Shown: one piece after another, positions 49,880-59,107 of the stretch
Layout: the number at the start of each line of letters is the position of its first letter
How positions within the stretch are numbered: the first letter of the stretch is position 1
Assembly (NCBI RefSeq): GCF_004138485.1
Contig: NZ_RYEV01000003.1
Coordinates: 372,001 to 436,000 of the forward strand
Direction of reading: 5' to 3'
DNA from: Peristeroidobacter soli
GTDB lineage: Bacteria > Pseudomonadota > Gammaproteobacteria > Steroidobacterales > Steroidobacteraceae
Length of the DNA stretch: 64,000 nt
Program-made: the position numbers and the translations under genes
The notes under the pieces: model-generated
The model's input: only the letters and a program-made list of their open reading frames with translations
Databases searched by the model: none
What the model was told of the DNA's origin: nothing

Positions 49880-51343
49880 ATGAGCAGGCAAGTAATAAAA
49901 ACCGCGGCTCGAGTGACGCTGGTGGCGGCCATTGCCGCCGCCCTCGGCGGCTGCTTCGTGTCGAAAGTGGATCCGCAGAAGCCGGAGTTGCCGCTGCCGG
50001 ACGCTCTGCCGCAGCAGGCCGCGCAGACGTCGCCGCTGCCGAATCCGTGGTGGACGTTGTTCGACGATGCGAAGCTCAACGAGCTGATCGTCGAAGCGAT
50101 GAAACACAACCCGGATGCGCAGATCGCGGCGGCTCGGGTGATGGAGGCGCGTTCCTATCTGCGTATCGCCAACGCGGATCGGCTGCCGACCGTGAACCTC
50201 GAAGGCAATGTCACTCGCACCAAGCAGAGTGAGTTGTCGCTTGCGGAGCAGGGTCTGGAGAATGTGCCGGGGGTGAGGACGACTCAGACCGGGTACACCG
50301 TGCAGGGTACGGTTGCGTATGAGCTGGACCTGTGGGGTAAGTATCAGCGTGCTTCGGAATCGGCGCGTGCGCAGCTGTTGAACTCTGAATATGGCCGCGA
50401 AGCGACCAAGCTCAGTCTCACTGGCGAAGTGGCCCGCACGTACTACTCGTTGATCGCGGCCGCCGAGCAGCTGGCTCGCGGGCGCGACACGTTGAAGTCG
50501 CGCGAAGAGGCGTCGGATCTGGAGAAGCTGCGATACGAGTCGGGCGAGAGCGATGAATTCACATTCAAGCGCGCCGAAGCCGACGCTGCGGCGACTCGCG
50601 TGTCGACCCGTCAGCTCGAACTGCAGGTCGTGCAGTTCACGAATGCTCTCGGTGCGTTGTTGGGTCGCTCACCGAAAGCGTTGGTCGATGAGGCCATCAG
50701 CGTGCAGGGTGTGAATTTGCCGTCGTCGGTGCAGTTGCCGGCGGCGCTGCCGTCGGCCGTGTTGTCGCAGCGTCCTGACATCGGTGCGGCCGAGGCGGCA
50801 CTCAATGCGTCGGCGGCGGATATCGGTGTCGCGCGCGCTCAGTTGTTCCCGAGCATCAGCATCACTGGTGCGTACGGTTCGGCGAGCCCCGAGCTGGACA
50901 GCTTGTTTACCGGCCCGGCGAAGATCTGGTCGGCGACGGGGGGCATTCTGCAGCCCATCTTCCAGGGCGGTCGGTTGCGCGCGAACGTTTCTCGCGCGGA
51001 AGCGGTGAGAGAACAGCGCAAGTCGGAATACGCACGCACTGTGCAGCAGGCGTTCCGCGAAGTGCTGGATTCTCTGCAGGGACAGACGCTGATTGCCGGA
51101 GTGCGTGAAGCGAACGATCAGCAGGTCGCGGCGCTGAGCCGTGCGACTGAGCTGGCGGAGCTGCGTTACGCTCAGGGCGATATCTCTTATCTGGAGCTGC
51201 TCGACGTGCGCCGTGGGTTGTATCAGGCGCAGATCGATCTGGTCGCGGCCCGACGCGACGCGTTGCTCAACACGATCGACCTGGCGCTCGCGGTGGGCGG
51301 CGGGTTGGGCGATCAGGCAGAGCCTCTGACGGCGCGGCGTTAA
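49880..51343 (+). CDS. outer-membrane efflux channel lipoprotein (OprM/NodT family)
   Basis: This 487-residue protein has a lipobox with C25 (AALGGCFVSK) and two TolC-like repeats. NPWWTLFDDAKLNELI is the usual start of the first helical domain, and RVMEARSYLRIANADRLPTV and RPDIGAAEAALNASAADIGV mark the helical barrels. It is 23 bases after the pump gene and completes the tripartite complex. Because the two ABC operons nearby lack a channel gene, this channel could serve them too. Confidence 0.94.
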   Translation: MSRQVIKTAARVTLVAAIAAALGGCFVSKVDPQKPELPLPDALPQQAAQTSPLPNPWWTLFDDAKLNELIVEAMKHNPDAQIAAARVMEARSYLRIANADRLPTVNLEGNVTRTKQSELSLAEQGLENVPGVRTTQTGYTVQGTVAYELDLWGKYQRASESARAQLLNSEYGREATKLSLTGEVARTYYSLIAAAEQLARGRDTLKSREEASDLEKLRYESGESDEFTFKRAEADAAATRVSTRQLELQVVQFTNALGALLGRSPKALVDEAISVQGVNLPSSVQLPAALPSAVLSQRPDIGAAEAALNASAADIGVARAQLFPSISITGAYGSASPELDSLFTGPAKIWSATGGILQPIFQGGRLRANVSRAEAVREQRKSEYARTVQQAFREVLDSLQGQTLIAGVREANDQQVAALSRATELAELRYAQGDISYLELLDVRRGLYQAQIDLVAARRDALLNTIDLALAVGGGLGDQAEPLTARR

Positions 51344-51353
51344 GGGTAGGAGC

Positions 51354-51387
51354 GCCTCCGGCGCGTGTTAACGGACACGGCGGAGGC
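51354..51387. terminator. possible bidirectional terminator between convergent genes
   Basis: GCCTCCG (51354-51360) and CGGAGGC (51381-51387) form a perfect 7-bp stem with a 20-base loop in the 73-bp gap between the efflux channel gene and the convergent GGDEF-EAL gene. There is no long T-run, so termination strength is doubtful. Confidence 0.35.
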
Positions 51388-51416
51388 TCCGTCTAGCGGA
51401 TGTTGCTGGATGAACC

Positions 51417-53840
51417 TCACTTGGCTCGAAGCGCTCCAGGTCTGAGCACTGTGATCTTGCTGGACGTCTCCTCGGGGGAGACGTCCCTGGTGGTGGGCAC
51501 CGGCCGTGACCACTCCGAGTGCTTCAGCCACTCTTCCAATTCTTTCGCCGGCAGCGGCCGGCTCATCAAATAACCCTGCGCCTGATCGCAGCCGTACACG
51601 CGCAGGGTGCGCAGATCCGCTTCGTCCTCGACGCCTTCCGCGACCACCTTCAATCCCAGGCTGTGACCCAGCTCGATGGTGGAGCGCACGATGGTCGCCG
51701 TCGTTGAATCGCTCATCTGTTTCACGAAGGAACGATCGATCTTCAACTCGTCCACCGGCAATCGCGCGACGTAACTCAGCGACGAATACCCGGTACCGTA
51801 ATCGTCGATGGAAAGCTTGATGCCCAGATCATGCAGCCGCTCCAGCACGCGCTGGGCGTGCGCGGGATCTTCCATGAAACCGCTTTCGGTGATTTCGAGG
51901 CACAACAGCGAAGCAGGCGTGCCGTAGCGATCCAGCAATTGCACGATCAGGTCCGGCAGCTCCCGATTGAGCAGGTCGCGCGCCGAAATGTTCACGGACA
52001 CTTGCAGCGGCGTGCCGTTCGAGCGCCATTGCCCGCACTGACGAATGGCCTGTTCGAGCACCCAGCGGGTCAGCACTTTGATGTAGCCGGTGTGTTCCGC
52101 GAAGGGAATGAACTCGGCCGGCGAGACGAAGCCGCGACGTGGATGTTCCCAACGGATCAGCGCTTCCACGCCTTCGACCACGCCTGACGTGAGCCCGACC
52201 TTCGGCTGGTAATACACGCGCAGCTGATGGCCCTCCACCGCCTGGCGAATTTCACTGAGCAGCGACAAGTGTTCCTGCTGGTGCGTGTCGTAGCTCGCGT
52301 CGTACACCGCGTAGCCGCCCTTGTTTCGCTTGGCGACATACATGGCGATGTCGGCGTTACGGAGCAGCTTGCTGCTGTTCTCGCCGTGCTCGGGGAAGTG
52401 GGCGATACCGATACTGCTGCCGACGTCGAGCGGCTGATCTTCGTAGCGAATAGGATGCTCGAGTGCCTGGAGAATCTTCATCGCCACCTTGGTGACGTGG
52501 CGCTCGTCGACGTTCTCCAGCAGAATCGCAAACTCATCGCCGCCCAGGCGCGCAATGGTGTCCGCCTGACGAAGCAGCGCGCTCAAACGGTTCGCCACTT
52601 CGCGCAGCACGTGATCGCCGACGCCGTGCCCCAGCGAGTCGTTGACGTACTTGAAGCGATCCAGGTCCATCATCAGCACGCTCAGCGTCGCGCCGGTGCG
52701 ATGCGCGTTCAGGATGGCGTGTTCGAGCCGGTCATGAAACAGCGCGCGATTCGGCAAGTCCGTGAGCGTGTCGCGATAGGCGAGTCGCAGGATTTCCCGC
52801 TCACGCTCGGCGATGCCTTCGCGCATGTGATTGAGCGTGGAGGCGAGCGCGCCGATCTCATCAGAACGGGTCACGCTGACCGGATTGGAGTAGTCGCCGT
52901 CCTGAATGCGTGCCGCCGCTTTGGTGAGGTGAGTGATCGGCCGGGTGATGTTCAACGCAATCGCCACCGCGCCGCCGATGGACAGCAACATGCTGACGAT
53001 GCCGAGCGCAGCCAGGGTTTGCTGGAGCCGATTGAAGGCGGCCACGGCCGTTGCAACCGAGCGCTGCAGGACTGCGACGAGCGCGCGGTCGCCGTGACGA
53101 TCGAAAGTGATGACCTTCAGCTGTTGCTCGTTCTCTCCAGCGCCGAAGGAGTGAACGAGTGCGGCGCCTGGCAGTGCCGGCAATTGAGCGGCGAGATCGA
53201 CCGCGGATGGTCCGAGGGTCGAGGCCAGCACGCCCCATTGGTGATCGCCGTCGTGTCGTTCGAGGAAGGACACTTGCAGCGAGGTGAGCTGCTGCAGCTC
53301 GGACACGACGTTGTCGTCGATGACGAAACCCACCGCGATCCACGCCGTCGGCATCGGCGTCAGCACGGGCACCACGACCAGCTGATAGGCGCGGCCGTTG
53401 ATCACTTCGATGGATGACGCACCACCTTCACGGTCGGCCTGATCGATCAGCTGCGGGAATTCGAACAAGCGACCGCGCTCGTTGCTCGCGATCGTGTCCG
53501 CGACGACGCGACGATCGAGCGACACCAGCAGCGTCATGTCGGCCTTGATACGGCCGCCATGATTGGTCAACGCGGAGACGACGGTATCCTGATCGCCGCT
53601 GGCAACGGCTTCGCGGAGTGCGTAGTCCGCGGCCATGACGCGAGCCGCCTGCGCCAGCCGCTCACGATTCTGTTCGAGCAGGCGGGCGAAAACGCGTTCG
53701 CCGACGTCCAGCTCGGCGACGATTTTCTCGCGCGCATTGGTCGAATTCGCGCGGCTTACCACGACATAGGCGACGACCTGCACCACCGCCAGCAACGCCA
53801 CGACGAACACGATGATGCGGGTGCGGAGTCGACGGGTCAT
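51417..53840 (-). CDS. membrane-bound GGDEF-EAL protein (cyclic-di-GMP turnover)
   Basis: From ATG 53840 the product is 807 residues. It has a membrane segment near 8-28, a periplasmic sensor domain of about 260 residues, a second segment (about 285-305), a HAMP domain (about 305-360), then a GGDEF domain with GGDEF at 433-437 and an EAL domain with EAL at 559-561 (GVEALIRWEHP). Both catalytic signatures are intact, so it could make and break cyclic-di-GMP. The longer open frame to 54230 adds non-protein-like sequence and is not used. The signal sensed is unknown. Confidence 0.93.
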   Translation of the reverse strand: MTRRLRTRIIVFVVALLAVVQVVAYVVVSRANSTNAREKIVAELDVGERVFARLLEQNRERLAQAARVMAADYALREAVASGDQDTVVSALTNHGGRIKADMTLLVSLDRRVVADTIASNERGRLFEFPQLIDQADREGGASSIEVINGRAYQLVVVPVLTPMPTAWIAVGFVIDDNVVSELQQLTSLQVSFLERHDGDHQWGVLASTLGPSAVDLAAQLPALPGAALVHSFGAGENEQQLKVITFDRHGDRALVAVLQRSVATAVAAFNRLQQTLAALGIVSMLLSIGGAVAIALNITRPITHLTKAAARIQDGDYSNPVSVTRSDEIGALASTLNHMREGIAEREREILRLAYRDTLTDLPNRALFHDRLEHAILNAHRTGATLSVLMMDLDRFKYVNDSLGHGVGDHVLREVANRLSALLRQADTIARLGGDEFAILLENVDERHVTKVAMKILQALEHPIRYEDQPLDVGSSIGIAHFPEHGENSSKLLRNADIAMYVAKRNKGGYAVYDASYDTHQQEHLSLLSEIRQAVEGHQLRVYYQPKVGLTSGVVEGVEALIRWEHPRRGFVSPAEFIPFAEHTGYIKVLTRWVLEQAIRQCGQWRSNGTPLQVSVNISARDLLNRELPDLIVQLLDRYGTPASLLCLEITESGFMEDPAHAQRVLERLHDLGIKLSIDDYGTGYSSLSYVARLPVDELKIDRSFVKQMSDSTTATIVRSTIELGHSLGLKVVAEGVEDEADLRTLRVYGCDQAQGYLMSRPLPAKELEEWLKHSEWSRPVPTTRDVSPEETSSKITVLRPGALRAK

Positions 53841-54233
53841 GGCGATGCGGGTCAGGCGGCGAACGGCCGGGAATTGAACATAGCGGCAGCCTACGCATTG
53901 CCGATTTCGACAAATGTTAACCGGCTCACAGCCGGGTTCTCCCCGTAGTGGCCGTCCTGCGAAAAGGCCCGCTTGGCGCGAAACTGCGACGCCGGTCTCA
54001 GCCCATCGGCGTGGAAAAACATTCTTCGCATGCATCCCTGTGTTGCAAAAAGTACAAGAGAAACATTCCAAAACCGCCTGAAACAAAGCATTTGCGCGTT
54101 GTGCAGCGGCGGCACGCGAGCTGCATAGCTTGCCCAGGATTTTTCTGACGTGGCCGAGGACCTTTCCGAAAGTCACGAGCGTTGTCTGCATCGCGCACGA
54201 GTGGCGGCGCGAGAACTGCGAGGGGAACATCGA
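53841..54233. other. 393-bp divergent intergenic region with small hairpins
   Basis: It separates the GGDEF-EAL gene from the beta-lactamase-fold lipoprotein gene. Hairpin-forming stretches are AACCGGCT-CAC-AGCCGGGTT near 53918-53938 and CGGCA...TGCCG just left of it. The right half is unusually AT-rich (TTGCAAAAAGTACAAGAGAA) and may hold the rightward promoter. I do not see the conserved features of known cyclic-di-GMP riboswitches. Confidence 0.55.
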
Positions 54234-55820
54234 ATGCGCGTCATGTCGCGGGAGTCACAGCGCTCTCGTTCCGAATTGATTCAGCGTTGTCGCCAGGTGG
54301 CGATCGGCGTCTCAATGGCATTGTCCATCGCCGCGTGCGGTGGCGGAGGAGGCGGCGGTGGCGGCACCAGCGCACCCGTTCAGCAACAGCCGCAGAATGC
54401 GGCGCCGACCGTGCAGGCCGGCACCGATCAAACAATCGAGTTGCCAACGGCGACCGCGCAGTTGAGCGGCTCGGCCACCGATGACTCTTCCACTTCGACT
54501 CTCACCTATGCATGGACCGCGACCAGCGGCCCGAGCGGTGTGACATTCGGTACGGCGAGCGCAGCCGCGACGAGTGTGACGTTTCCTGGCGCCGGCACTT
54601 ATGTGCTCACATTGACGGTGAGCGATGGCAGCCTGAGCGGCACGGACACGGTGAGCGTCACGGTGGGCGCGGCAGTGTATCCGGCGTCGGATTCGACCAA
54701 CAGTGATCCTACGAATCATGGCTGGACCAAGGTGGCCGCCGCCGATGTCGGTATGAATCAGGCGATGCTGGATCAGGCGGCGACTTATGCGCAGACCGCT
54801 GGCACCGCGATTCCTGGCAGTGCCGGAATGATCGTGCGCAAGGGGCGGCTGGTGCACTCGTGGGGCGATATCGACGAACGTTTCGACATGAAGTCGACGA
54901 CCAAGTCGATGGGCGGGATCGCGCTCGGTATTGCTATCGACAGCGGCGCCATTGCGCTCACTGATACGGCACAGAGTCGCTACGCGGCGTTCGGCGCAAA
55001 GCCGATTTCGAACGTGGCCACCGGCTATCTGGATGACATCACGATTCAACAGCTGGCGACTCATACCGCTGGATTCACCAAGTATGCCGGCTGGGGCATT
55101 TCTTCAAGCGACTCCACCACCTCCACGTTGCAGTATGCCCCGGGCACGAACTGGTCTTATTCGGACAGCGGCTTGAACTGGCTGGCCGAAGTGTTGACTA
55201 CCGTGTTCAACGAAGACCTGGCGACGGTGCTCGGAACGCGAGTGTGGACGACGTTGGGCTTGAACAGCACCTACGGGCTGGCCGCCGGCGCCGCGTCGGA
55301 TATCCATTGGCGCAACAACGCGAATCGCGATCAGACAGGTTATGTGCCTCCCAACCGCGAGTTGGCCTCTGGCATGTTCGCCAACCCCAACGCCATGGCG
55401 CGGGTCGGTCTGCTGTTCCTGCGCAACGGCGTCTGGGGCGAGCAGCGCGTTCTGTCCGAGTCGTTCGTGAACACCGTCCACACCCCGGTGCCTGCAAATG
55501 CCCCGCTCGCCAATCCCCTTGCATCGGACTACCCGGGCGCCACCACCAATTACGGCGTTCTCTGGTGGACCAATGCCAACGGTCAGCTACCGAACGTTCC
55601 TCGCGATGCTTACTGGGCCTGGGGCCTCGGTGACAGCCTGATCGTCGTCATTCCGAGCCTGGATCTCGTCGTAGTTCGTGCCGGCGATCAACACGAGGGA
55701 GCGGCACGCGATGCGGCTGCCACGCCTGGTCAACGCGTTTGGCACGACACCGACTGGAACGGCGACTACGCCGTGCTCGCTCCGTTCCTCGATCCGATCG
55801 TTCAGTCCGTGAGTCAGTAA
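54234..55820 (+). CDS. lipoprotein with PKD-like domain and beta-lactamase-type serine hydrolase domain
   Basis: From ATG 54234 (GAGGGGAA upstream) the product is 528 residues. A lipoprotein signal with C35 leads into a 9-Gly run and a Gln-rich linker. Residues about 60-145 form an Ig-like PKD/K319-type domain (TLTVSDGSLSGTDTVSVTV). From about 160 onward it is a beta-lactamase/penicillin-binding-like fold with catalytic S221-T-T-K224 and a YSDSGLNWL segment. Such proteins act as esterases or peptidases at the cell surface. The sequence does not suggest true beta-lactamase activity. The alternative start ATG 54243 is close and equally in frame. Confidence 0.87.
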   Translation: MRVMSRESQRSRSELIQRCRQVAIGVSMALSIAACGGGGGGGGGTSAPVQQQPQNAAPTVQAGTDQTIELPTATAQLSGSATDDSSTSTLTYAWTATSGPSGVTFGTASAAATSVTFPGAGTYVLTLTVSDGSLSGTDTVSVTVGAAVYPASDSTNSDPTNHGWTKVAAADVGMNQAMLDQAATYAQTAGTAIPGSAGMIVRKGRLVHSWGDIDERFDMKSTTKSMGGIALGIAIDSGAIALTDTAQSRYAAFGAKPISNVATGYLDDITIQQLATHTAGFTKYAGWGISSSDSTTSTLQYAPGTNWSYSDSGLNWLAEVLTTVFNEDLATVLGTRVWTTLGLNSTYGLAAGAASDIHWRNNANRDQTGYVPPNRELASGMFANPNAMARVGLLFLRNGVWGEQRVLSESFVNTVHTPVPANAPLANPLASDYPGATTNYGVLWWTNANGQLPNVPRDAYWAWGLGDSLIVVIPSLDLVVVRAGDQHEGAARDAAATPGQRVWHDTDWNGDYAVLAPFLDPIVQSVSQ

Positions 55821-55939
55821 CAGTCGCGCAGGGTGAGTCGAGGGCGCGCGTCCGAATGATCTTCGGCGCGCGCCTTTGGCGTTTTGGCTCCAGGGTAAAG
55901 CGGCTCGCCTGACCCGATCCCTCCTTGCAGGAGGCGACG

Positions 55940-56263
55940 ATGTCCGACGACGAGCAACTCGCGACCCCCGAGCAGTGGGCCGCGATGACTTTCGACCCCG
56001 TGCCGATCGATCCAGGCAAGTTCGGACCGGCGTGGGATCGGGCGCGCGGCTGCGTGGCGCGCACCGCCATCGCGGTGCTGCGTCTCGACGACCGGCAACT
56101 CACTCATCACTTCAAGTCACATCCCGAGTCGCTGCTCGAAGCAATGGACACGCACGCCGATCTCCAGGAAGAGCTGGACTATCTCAAGACGCACCTGGAA
56201 GCGCTGGAAATGGCGGCCACGCGGGTGTTGTGCGTGGCTTCGCGGCTGTCACTCGGGGTGTAG
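55940..56263 (+). CDS. 107-residue hypothetical protein
   Basis: ATG 55940 has AGGAGG about 6 bases upstream. The chain is acidic and helical: MTFDPVPIDPGKFGPAWDRA leads into DTHADLQEELDYLKTHLEAL and ends in ATRVLCVASRLSLGV. It has no signal peptide or membrane segment. It converges on the LacI gene with 13 bases between. It has the look of a small cytoplasmic helical protein. No family recognised. Confidence 0.7.
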   Translation: MSDDEQLATPEQWAAMTFDPVPIDPGKFGPAWDRARGCVARTAIAVLRLDDRQLTHHFKSHPESLLEAMDTHADLQEELDYLKTHLEALEMAATRVLCVASRLSLGV

Positions 56264-56276
56264 CGCTGCTCGAACG

Positions 56277-57308
56277 CTACTTCGGTTTCGAATTCGGCGC
56301 GACCGCCGTCGAGTCCCGGCGCACCAGGGTGTGCGCCAGACGTGCGGGTTTCGGTGTCGTGCCGGAAAGCAGCATCTCGAGCAACAGGTCGGCCGCGCGA
56401 TACGCCAGTTGGTAGGTGGGCTGACAGATGGTCGTGAGCGGCGGCCACACCGTGCGGGCGATGGCCGCGTCGTCGAACCCCGCCACTGACAATTCCGCCG
56501 GCACGGCCACGCCCATTTCATGGGCCGCCATGAGCGCGCCCGCCGCCATGTCGTCGTTGCCCGCGAAAATCGCCGTCGGCCGCTTCGGCAGCGCCAGCAG
56601 CTGACGGGTCATTTCCAGCCCCGAGTCGAACAGGAAGTCGCCCTGCCGGACGTACTCGGGAACATAGGGAATCTTGTGGTTCTTGAGCGCCGCCTTGTAG
56701 CCGCGCAGGCGCTCGCCGCTGGCGAAGTGACCGGGGCGGCCGATGATGAAGCCGATACTGCGATGGCCGAGGCCGATCAGATATTCGGTCATCTCGCGCG
56801 CGGCGGCTTCATCGTCGATATCGACGTAGGGCGAGCGATGTTTGATTTCGTTGGGCGCGATGCGCACGAAGGGCAGGGCCTGGGCGTCGAGGGCGCGGAT
56901 CAGCTCGGCGGACTCGCTCAGCGGCGGCGCGACGATCAGGCCGTCGAGATGGGTCTGGTTGGCGAAGGTCAGGATGTCCTGCATCACCTCTTCGGTGCGG
57001 CCGGCCACTTCATGCAGCAGTAACAGGAACTTGGCTTCGCGGCAGCGGGCCAGCGCGCCCCGCTGGACTTCGATGGTGTAGTTGGCGCTGGGGTTGTCGT
57101 AGACCAGTCCCACCAGGTAGGAGCGCCGGCTGGCCAGGCTGCGGGCGGACAGGCTGGGGTGATAGTTCAGCCGTTTGACGGCGGCCAGCACCTGCGCACG
57201 GGTTTCTTCGCGAACGTTCGGTTCGTTGTTGAGGACCCGCGAGACTGTCTTGATCGCGACGCCGGCCGCCTTGGCGACGTCGTTGATGCTTGTTCTGCGC
57301 CCGGACAT
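56277..57308 (-). CDS. LacI-family transcriptional regulator
   Basis: This 343-residue protein begins with the LacI helix-turn-helix and hinge (INDVAKAAGVAIKTVSRVLN, then NYHPSLSARSLASRRSYLVG). The rest is the two-lobed sugar-binding fold (IFAGNDDMAAGALMAAHEMG, VAGFDDAAIARTVWPPLTTI). It is 50 bases after a secreted esterase gene on the same strand. LacI regulators respond to sugars; the neighbouring esterase could be a target, for example a carbohydrate esterase, but nothing else in the area supports a sugar pathway. Confidence 0.93.
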   Translation of the reverse strand: MSGRRTSINDVAKAAGVAIKTVSRVLNNEPNVREETRAQVLAAVKRLNYHPSLSARSLASRRSYLVGLVYDNPSANYTIEVQRGALARCREAKFLLLLHEVAGRTEEVMQDILTFANQTHLDGLIVAPPLSESAELIRALDAQALPFVRIAPNEIKHRSPYVDIDDEAAAREMTEYLIGLGHRSIGFIIGRPGHFASGERLRGYKAALKNHKIPYVPEYVRQGDFLFDSGLEMTRQLLALPKRPTAIFAGNDDMAAGALMAAHEMGVAVPAELSVAGFDDAAIARTVWPPLTTICQPTYQLAYRAADLLLEMLLSGTTPKPARLAHTLVRRDSTAVAPNSKPK

Positions 57309-57358
57309 GGGCGCGATGGTAGCTTAGATTTCGCTGAAAATGCTCAGCGCCCGATTTG

Positions 57359-58270
57359 TCATCGCAGAATGCGCCCGCCCCCGGATGTCTCCTCGGACAG
57401 CTTCGGCTTGGCCGCCCGCAGGTAGATGTCGAGGAAGTCGATGCCGTTGTCCACGGGGCTGTCGACGATGAACGTGGTCATGTGCTCCAGGCCGCGGATC
57501 AGGTACAGCTCGGCCGGGATGTTGTTGGCATTCAATGCCTCGTACATGGCATGCGCGTTGTTCACGCCCACGGTGAAATCGAACGTGCCGTGATACAGGA
57601 ACATCGGCGGGTCGTCGCTGCTCACCAGCGCCAATGGCGAGGCTTCGCGCCACAGGCCGGGGTTTTCGTCATAGGAGACGCCGGTCAGGCCGTTGGTCAG
57701 TGGGCCGTCCTTGTAATAACGGATATCCACCGGCGTGCCGCCGGCCACGACCGCCTGCACGCGCGTGCCCTCGACGAACCATTTGTCGCTCGGGCTGGTG
57801 ACGCCGGCCAGCGCCGCCAGATGCGCCCCGGCCGAGTAACCCCAGGTGCCGATCCGGTTCTTCAATACATTCAGGTCGGAGGCATGCGCGCGTAGCCACA
57901 GCACCGCCTGCTGCACATCCTGGAGCTGGGCCGGGAAATGCCACTGCGGGGCGAACCGGTACGACATGTTCAAGACGACGTAACCGCGCTCGGCCACCCG
58001 CTGCGAAATGTCGTTCATGTCCTGTCGCGTGCGGCCCTCCCAACCGCCGCCATGGATCATGACCACCGCTGGAAACGGCCCGTTGCCCGCCGGCTTATAC
58101 AAATCCGCCTTCAATGCCTGGGGCCAGCCCTGCGGGGTGTAGACAAAATCCCGGGTCACCGTGACATCCACCGGCCCCACCGACCCGATCCGCGCATTGC
58201 TCGGCCGCCCCTCGTGCGAGGCACAGCCCGTCAACAGCAGCAAGGAAGCCAGCAACGCATGCCTGATCAT
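57359..58270 (-). CDS. secreted lipoprotein alpha/beta hydrolase (esterase)
   Basis: This 303-residue protein has a lipobox with C16 (LLLTGCASHE). The oxyanion motif MIHGGGWEGRTRQD, nucleophile WGYSAGAHLAALAG, acid in YHGTFDFTVGVNNA and His in RGLEHMTTFIV give a complete triad. It resembles the BD-FAE/carboxylesterase group that removes acetyl or feruloyl groups from polysaccharides. Co-direction with the LacI gene fits a carbohydrate-linked role, but this is inference. Confidence 0.87.
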   Translation of the reverse strand: MIRHALLASLLLLTGCASHEGRPSNARIGSVGPVDVTVTRDFVYTPQGWPQALKADLYKPAGNGPFPAVVMIHGGGWEGRTRQDMNDISQRVAERGYVVLNMSYRFAPQWHFPAQLQDVQQAVLWLRAHASDLNVLKNRIGTWGYSAGAHLAALAGVTSPSDKWFVEGTRVQAVVAGGTPVDIRYYKDGPLTNGLTGVSYDENPGLWREASPLALVSSDDPPMFLYHGTFDFTVGVNNAHAMYEALNANNIPAELYLIRGLEHMTTFIVDSPVDNGIDFLDIYLRAAKPKLSEETSGGGRILR

Positions 58271-58366
58271 GTGCCCACCTTTCCAACCCCTCGCGTGGCA
58301 CTTCGCCGTTCAGGCGGATTTGGAGGCACCCCTGGCGCTGGCGAGTCCTCTGGTTAAAATCGGGCT

Positions 58367-58549
58367 ATGGATCCCAAGTCTCCACGACAAGGTCGCGGCC
58401 AAGAGGTCGATCAGGGCCTGCTGGCAGCGACACAGCGCCTGACGCCGGAACAGCGGCTGGACGCGTTTCTGACTCACAGTCGCTTGATGACGGAGCTGTT
58501 TCAGGCCGGCCAACAAGCCCGTGCGTCACGGCAACCGAAGGTGACATGA
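58367..58549 (+). CDS. 60-residue hypothetical protein, possible antitoxin partner
   Basis: The short chain is polar and helical (ATQRLTPEQRLDAFLTHSRL, then MTELFQAGQQAR). It overlaps the nucleotidyltransferase-like gene by 4 bases (ATGA), indicating translational coupling. Small helical proteins coupled to nucleotidyltransferase-like toxins are often antitoxins, but this one shows no known antitoxin motif. No ribosome site better than TAAAA... is visible. Family unknown to me. Confidence 0.65.
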   Translation: MDPKSPRQGRGQEVDQGLLAATQRLTPEQRLDAFLTHSRLMTELFQAGQQARASRQPKVT

Positions 58550-59103
58550 GAACTCGGCGCCCGGGTGAGTCGGCGCTGCTGCTGCTCGATGTGGTCGACC
58601 TGTTGGCCCGCGAGCAAGTCGGTTATGCAGTCATCGGCGCTATGGCTGCCTCGGTGCACGGAGTGTTGCGCGCGAGCATGGATGCTGATGCCGTTCTTTC
58701 CCTAACGACTCAGCAGCTGGGGCCGTTACAGCAACGCTTTCGCGATGCGGGTTTTGTAACGGAACTCCGCCGTGGCGATTTGGGCGATCCAATTGGCGCG
58801 GTGCTGGCCTTGAGCGACGAATTCTCGAACCGTGTCGATTTACTGGTGGGGCTGCGGGGCCTGGAAAACGAGGCATTTCAGCGTGCGATCGACGTGGCCT
58901 TCCAGGGCGGCGCGTTACGAGTCGTATGTATCGAGGACTTCATCGCCATGAAGCTTTTCGCCGGCGGGCCGCAGGATCTCGCCGATGCTCGATATGCTCT
59001 TGCTGCCGGACAAAGTACTGTCGACCGGGAATTGCTCTGGCGCCTCACGGCTCGCTATGGCCGCGATGCCATGGCTGAGCTTCAAAAATTGCTCAATCCT
59101 TGA
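58546..59103 (+). CDS. nucleotidyltransferase-like protein (AbiEii/MNT-related)
   Basis: This 185-residue protein has the segment YAVIGAMAASVHGVLRASMD followed by ADAVLSL, which fits the nucleotidyltransferase (AbiEii) pattern of a Gly/Ser loop and paired acids. A further acid lies in NRVDLLVG, and RVVCIEDFIAMKLFAGGPQD matches the region AbiEii-like proteins use to position the substrate. Such proteins act as toxins or modify RNA or proteins. It is coupled to the 60-residue gene upstream, and a MITE-like element follows 4 bases after its stop. Confidence 0.8.
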   Translation: MRTRRPGESALLLLDVVDLLAREQVGYAVIGAMAASVHGVLRASMDADAVLSLTTQQLGPLQQRFRDAGFVTELRRGDLGDPIGAVLALSDEFSNRVDLLVGLRGLENEAFQRAIDVAFQGGALRVVCIEDFIAMKLFAGGPQDLADARYALAAGQSTVDRELLWRLTARYGRDAMAELQKLLNP

Positions 59104-59107
59104 GCTG

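Noticed and set aside
53841-54230. 130-residue N-terminal extension of the GGDEF-EAL gene
   Set aside because: Contains many Cys and no domain; the membrane segment and basic start fit ATG 53840.
53841-54233. Cyclic-di-GMP riboswitch next to the GGDEF-EAL gene
   Set aside because: Looked for the conserved GEMM features on both strands and saw only simple hairpins.
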